This document shows positions 6,194 through 6,297 of a stretch of 6,297 nt of DNA, piece by piece. The notes beneath the pieces are model-generated. The model saw only the letters and a list, made by a program, of their open reading frames with translations, ran no database searches and had not been told where the DNA came from. The first letter of the stretch is position 1. Each line of letters opens with the position of its first letter. Made by a program: the position numbers and the translations under genes. Origin of the DNA: Microcaldota archaeon (GTDB taxonomy: Archaea; Micrarchaeota; Micrarchaeia; Micrarchaeales; Micrarchaeaceae); contig JAKAOQ010000040.1 in NCBI GenBank assembly GCA_021812105.1, positions 1 to 6,297 on the forward strand, given 5' to 3'.

Positions 6194-6295
6194 GGGGTGG
6201 CAGAGTCTGGTCTGGTAAAGCACCACAGAAAATTGCGCAGGACTTAAGATCCTGTGGTCTTAGGGCCTTCGTGGGTTCAAATCCCTCCCCCTGCA
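6191..6295 (+). tRNA. tRNA-Leu(UAA) with a D-loop intron
   Basis: A type II tRNA. The acceptor stem pairs GCAGGGG (6191-6197) with CCCCTGC (6288-6294) in all seven positions, and the discriminator is A6295. The anticodon arm (6238-6254) has stem CAGGA/TCCTG and loop CTTAAGA, so the anticodon is UAA (Leu, UUA/UUG codons). The long variable arm has a 4-bp stem, 6256-6259 with 6264-6267, as in Leu and Ser tRNAs. The T arm (6271-6287) has loop TTCAAAT and one T-T mismatch at pair 50-64. The D arm fits only after removing 6212-6231: then GCA (6200-6202) pairs with TGC (6234-6236), G13 wobbles with T22, and A14, G15, GG18-19, A21 and C48 are all in place. CCA is not encoded, since CA follows A73. 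PAC2 ends 15 nt upstream and no strong tRNA promoter was seen. Confidence 0.93.
6212..6231 (+). other. 20-nt BHB intron in the tRNA-Leu D-loop
   Basis: TCTG (6206-6209) pairs with CAGA (6226-6229) as a 4-bp central helix. It is flanked by 3-nt bulges on opposite strands: GTC (6210-6212) and AAA (6230-6232). An inner helix, TGGT (6213-6216) with ACCA (6222-6225), closes a 5-nt loop. This is the hBHBh' fold cut by the archaeal splicing endonuclease after the second bulge base. Cutting after 6211 and 6231 joins T20 to A21 and restores a canonical D-loop. The outer exon helix is weak: G6205-T6233 and A6204-T6234, or alternatively the D-stem itself. Confidence 0.82.
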
Positions 6296-6297
6296 CA

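Noticed and set aside
6018..6296. Minus-strand frame across the tRNA
   Set aside because: It runs through a well-supported tRNA gene and the end of PAC2, and its product has no recognisable features.

Overview
The window is archaeal chromosomal DNA. The evidence is a type II tRNA-Leu with a bulge-helix-bulge intron, a PAC2-family proteasome-assembly/activator protein, GGTGA-type Shine-Dalgarno sites complementary to archaeal 16S rRNA, TATA-like boxes upstream of genes and a T-rich terminator with no hairpin. The intron at a non-anticodon position, the compact layout and the gene content would fit a small-genome DPANN archaeon such as Micrarchaeota (ARMAN-like). Thermoplasmata are also possible. 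That placement is inference; only 'Archaea' is firm.

Left part (1-2632, minus strand): a sufB-sufD pair encoding the SufBD Fe-S cluster scaffold. sufB is complete. sufD follows 3 nt later and runs off the left edge without its stop codon. sufC is not upstream, because a divergent promoter region (2633-2917) starts there.

Middle (2918-4955, plus strand): an aldehyde dehydrogenase of the 1-pyrroline-5-carboxylate dehydrogenase-like group, followed after 4 nt by a small DUF192/UPF0127 protein. The two are probably co-transcribed and translationally coupled.

Right part: a very basic 73-residue protein built of two tandem copies of one ~35-residue unit (minus strand, 5057-5278). It ends in a T-rich terminator and is preceded by a TATA box with a 9-bp direct repeat spaced one helical turn apart. 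Divergent from it is the PAC2-family gene (5438-6175), whose last three residues (Met-Tyr-Ala) fit the HbYX proteasome-docking motif. Fifteen bases after its stop lies tRNA-Leu(UAA), whose D-loop is interrupted by a 20-nt intron in a well-formed BHB fold. An 8-bp perfect inverted repeat spans the PAC2 stop codon and the tRNA 5' end.

Most genes are housekeeping: Fe-S biogenesis, amino-acid/aldehyde oxidation, proteasome function and translation. I found no mobile element, CRISPR array, rRNA or defence cassette. The most notable items are the D-loop tRNA intron, the hairpin at the PAC2/tRNA junction, the HbYX tail and the tandem-repeat small protein.
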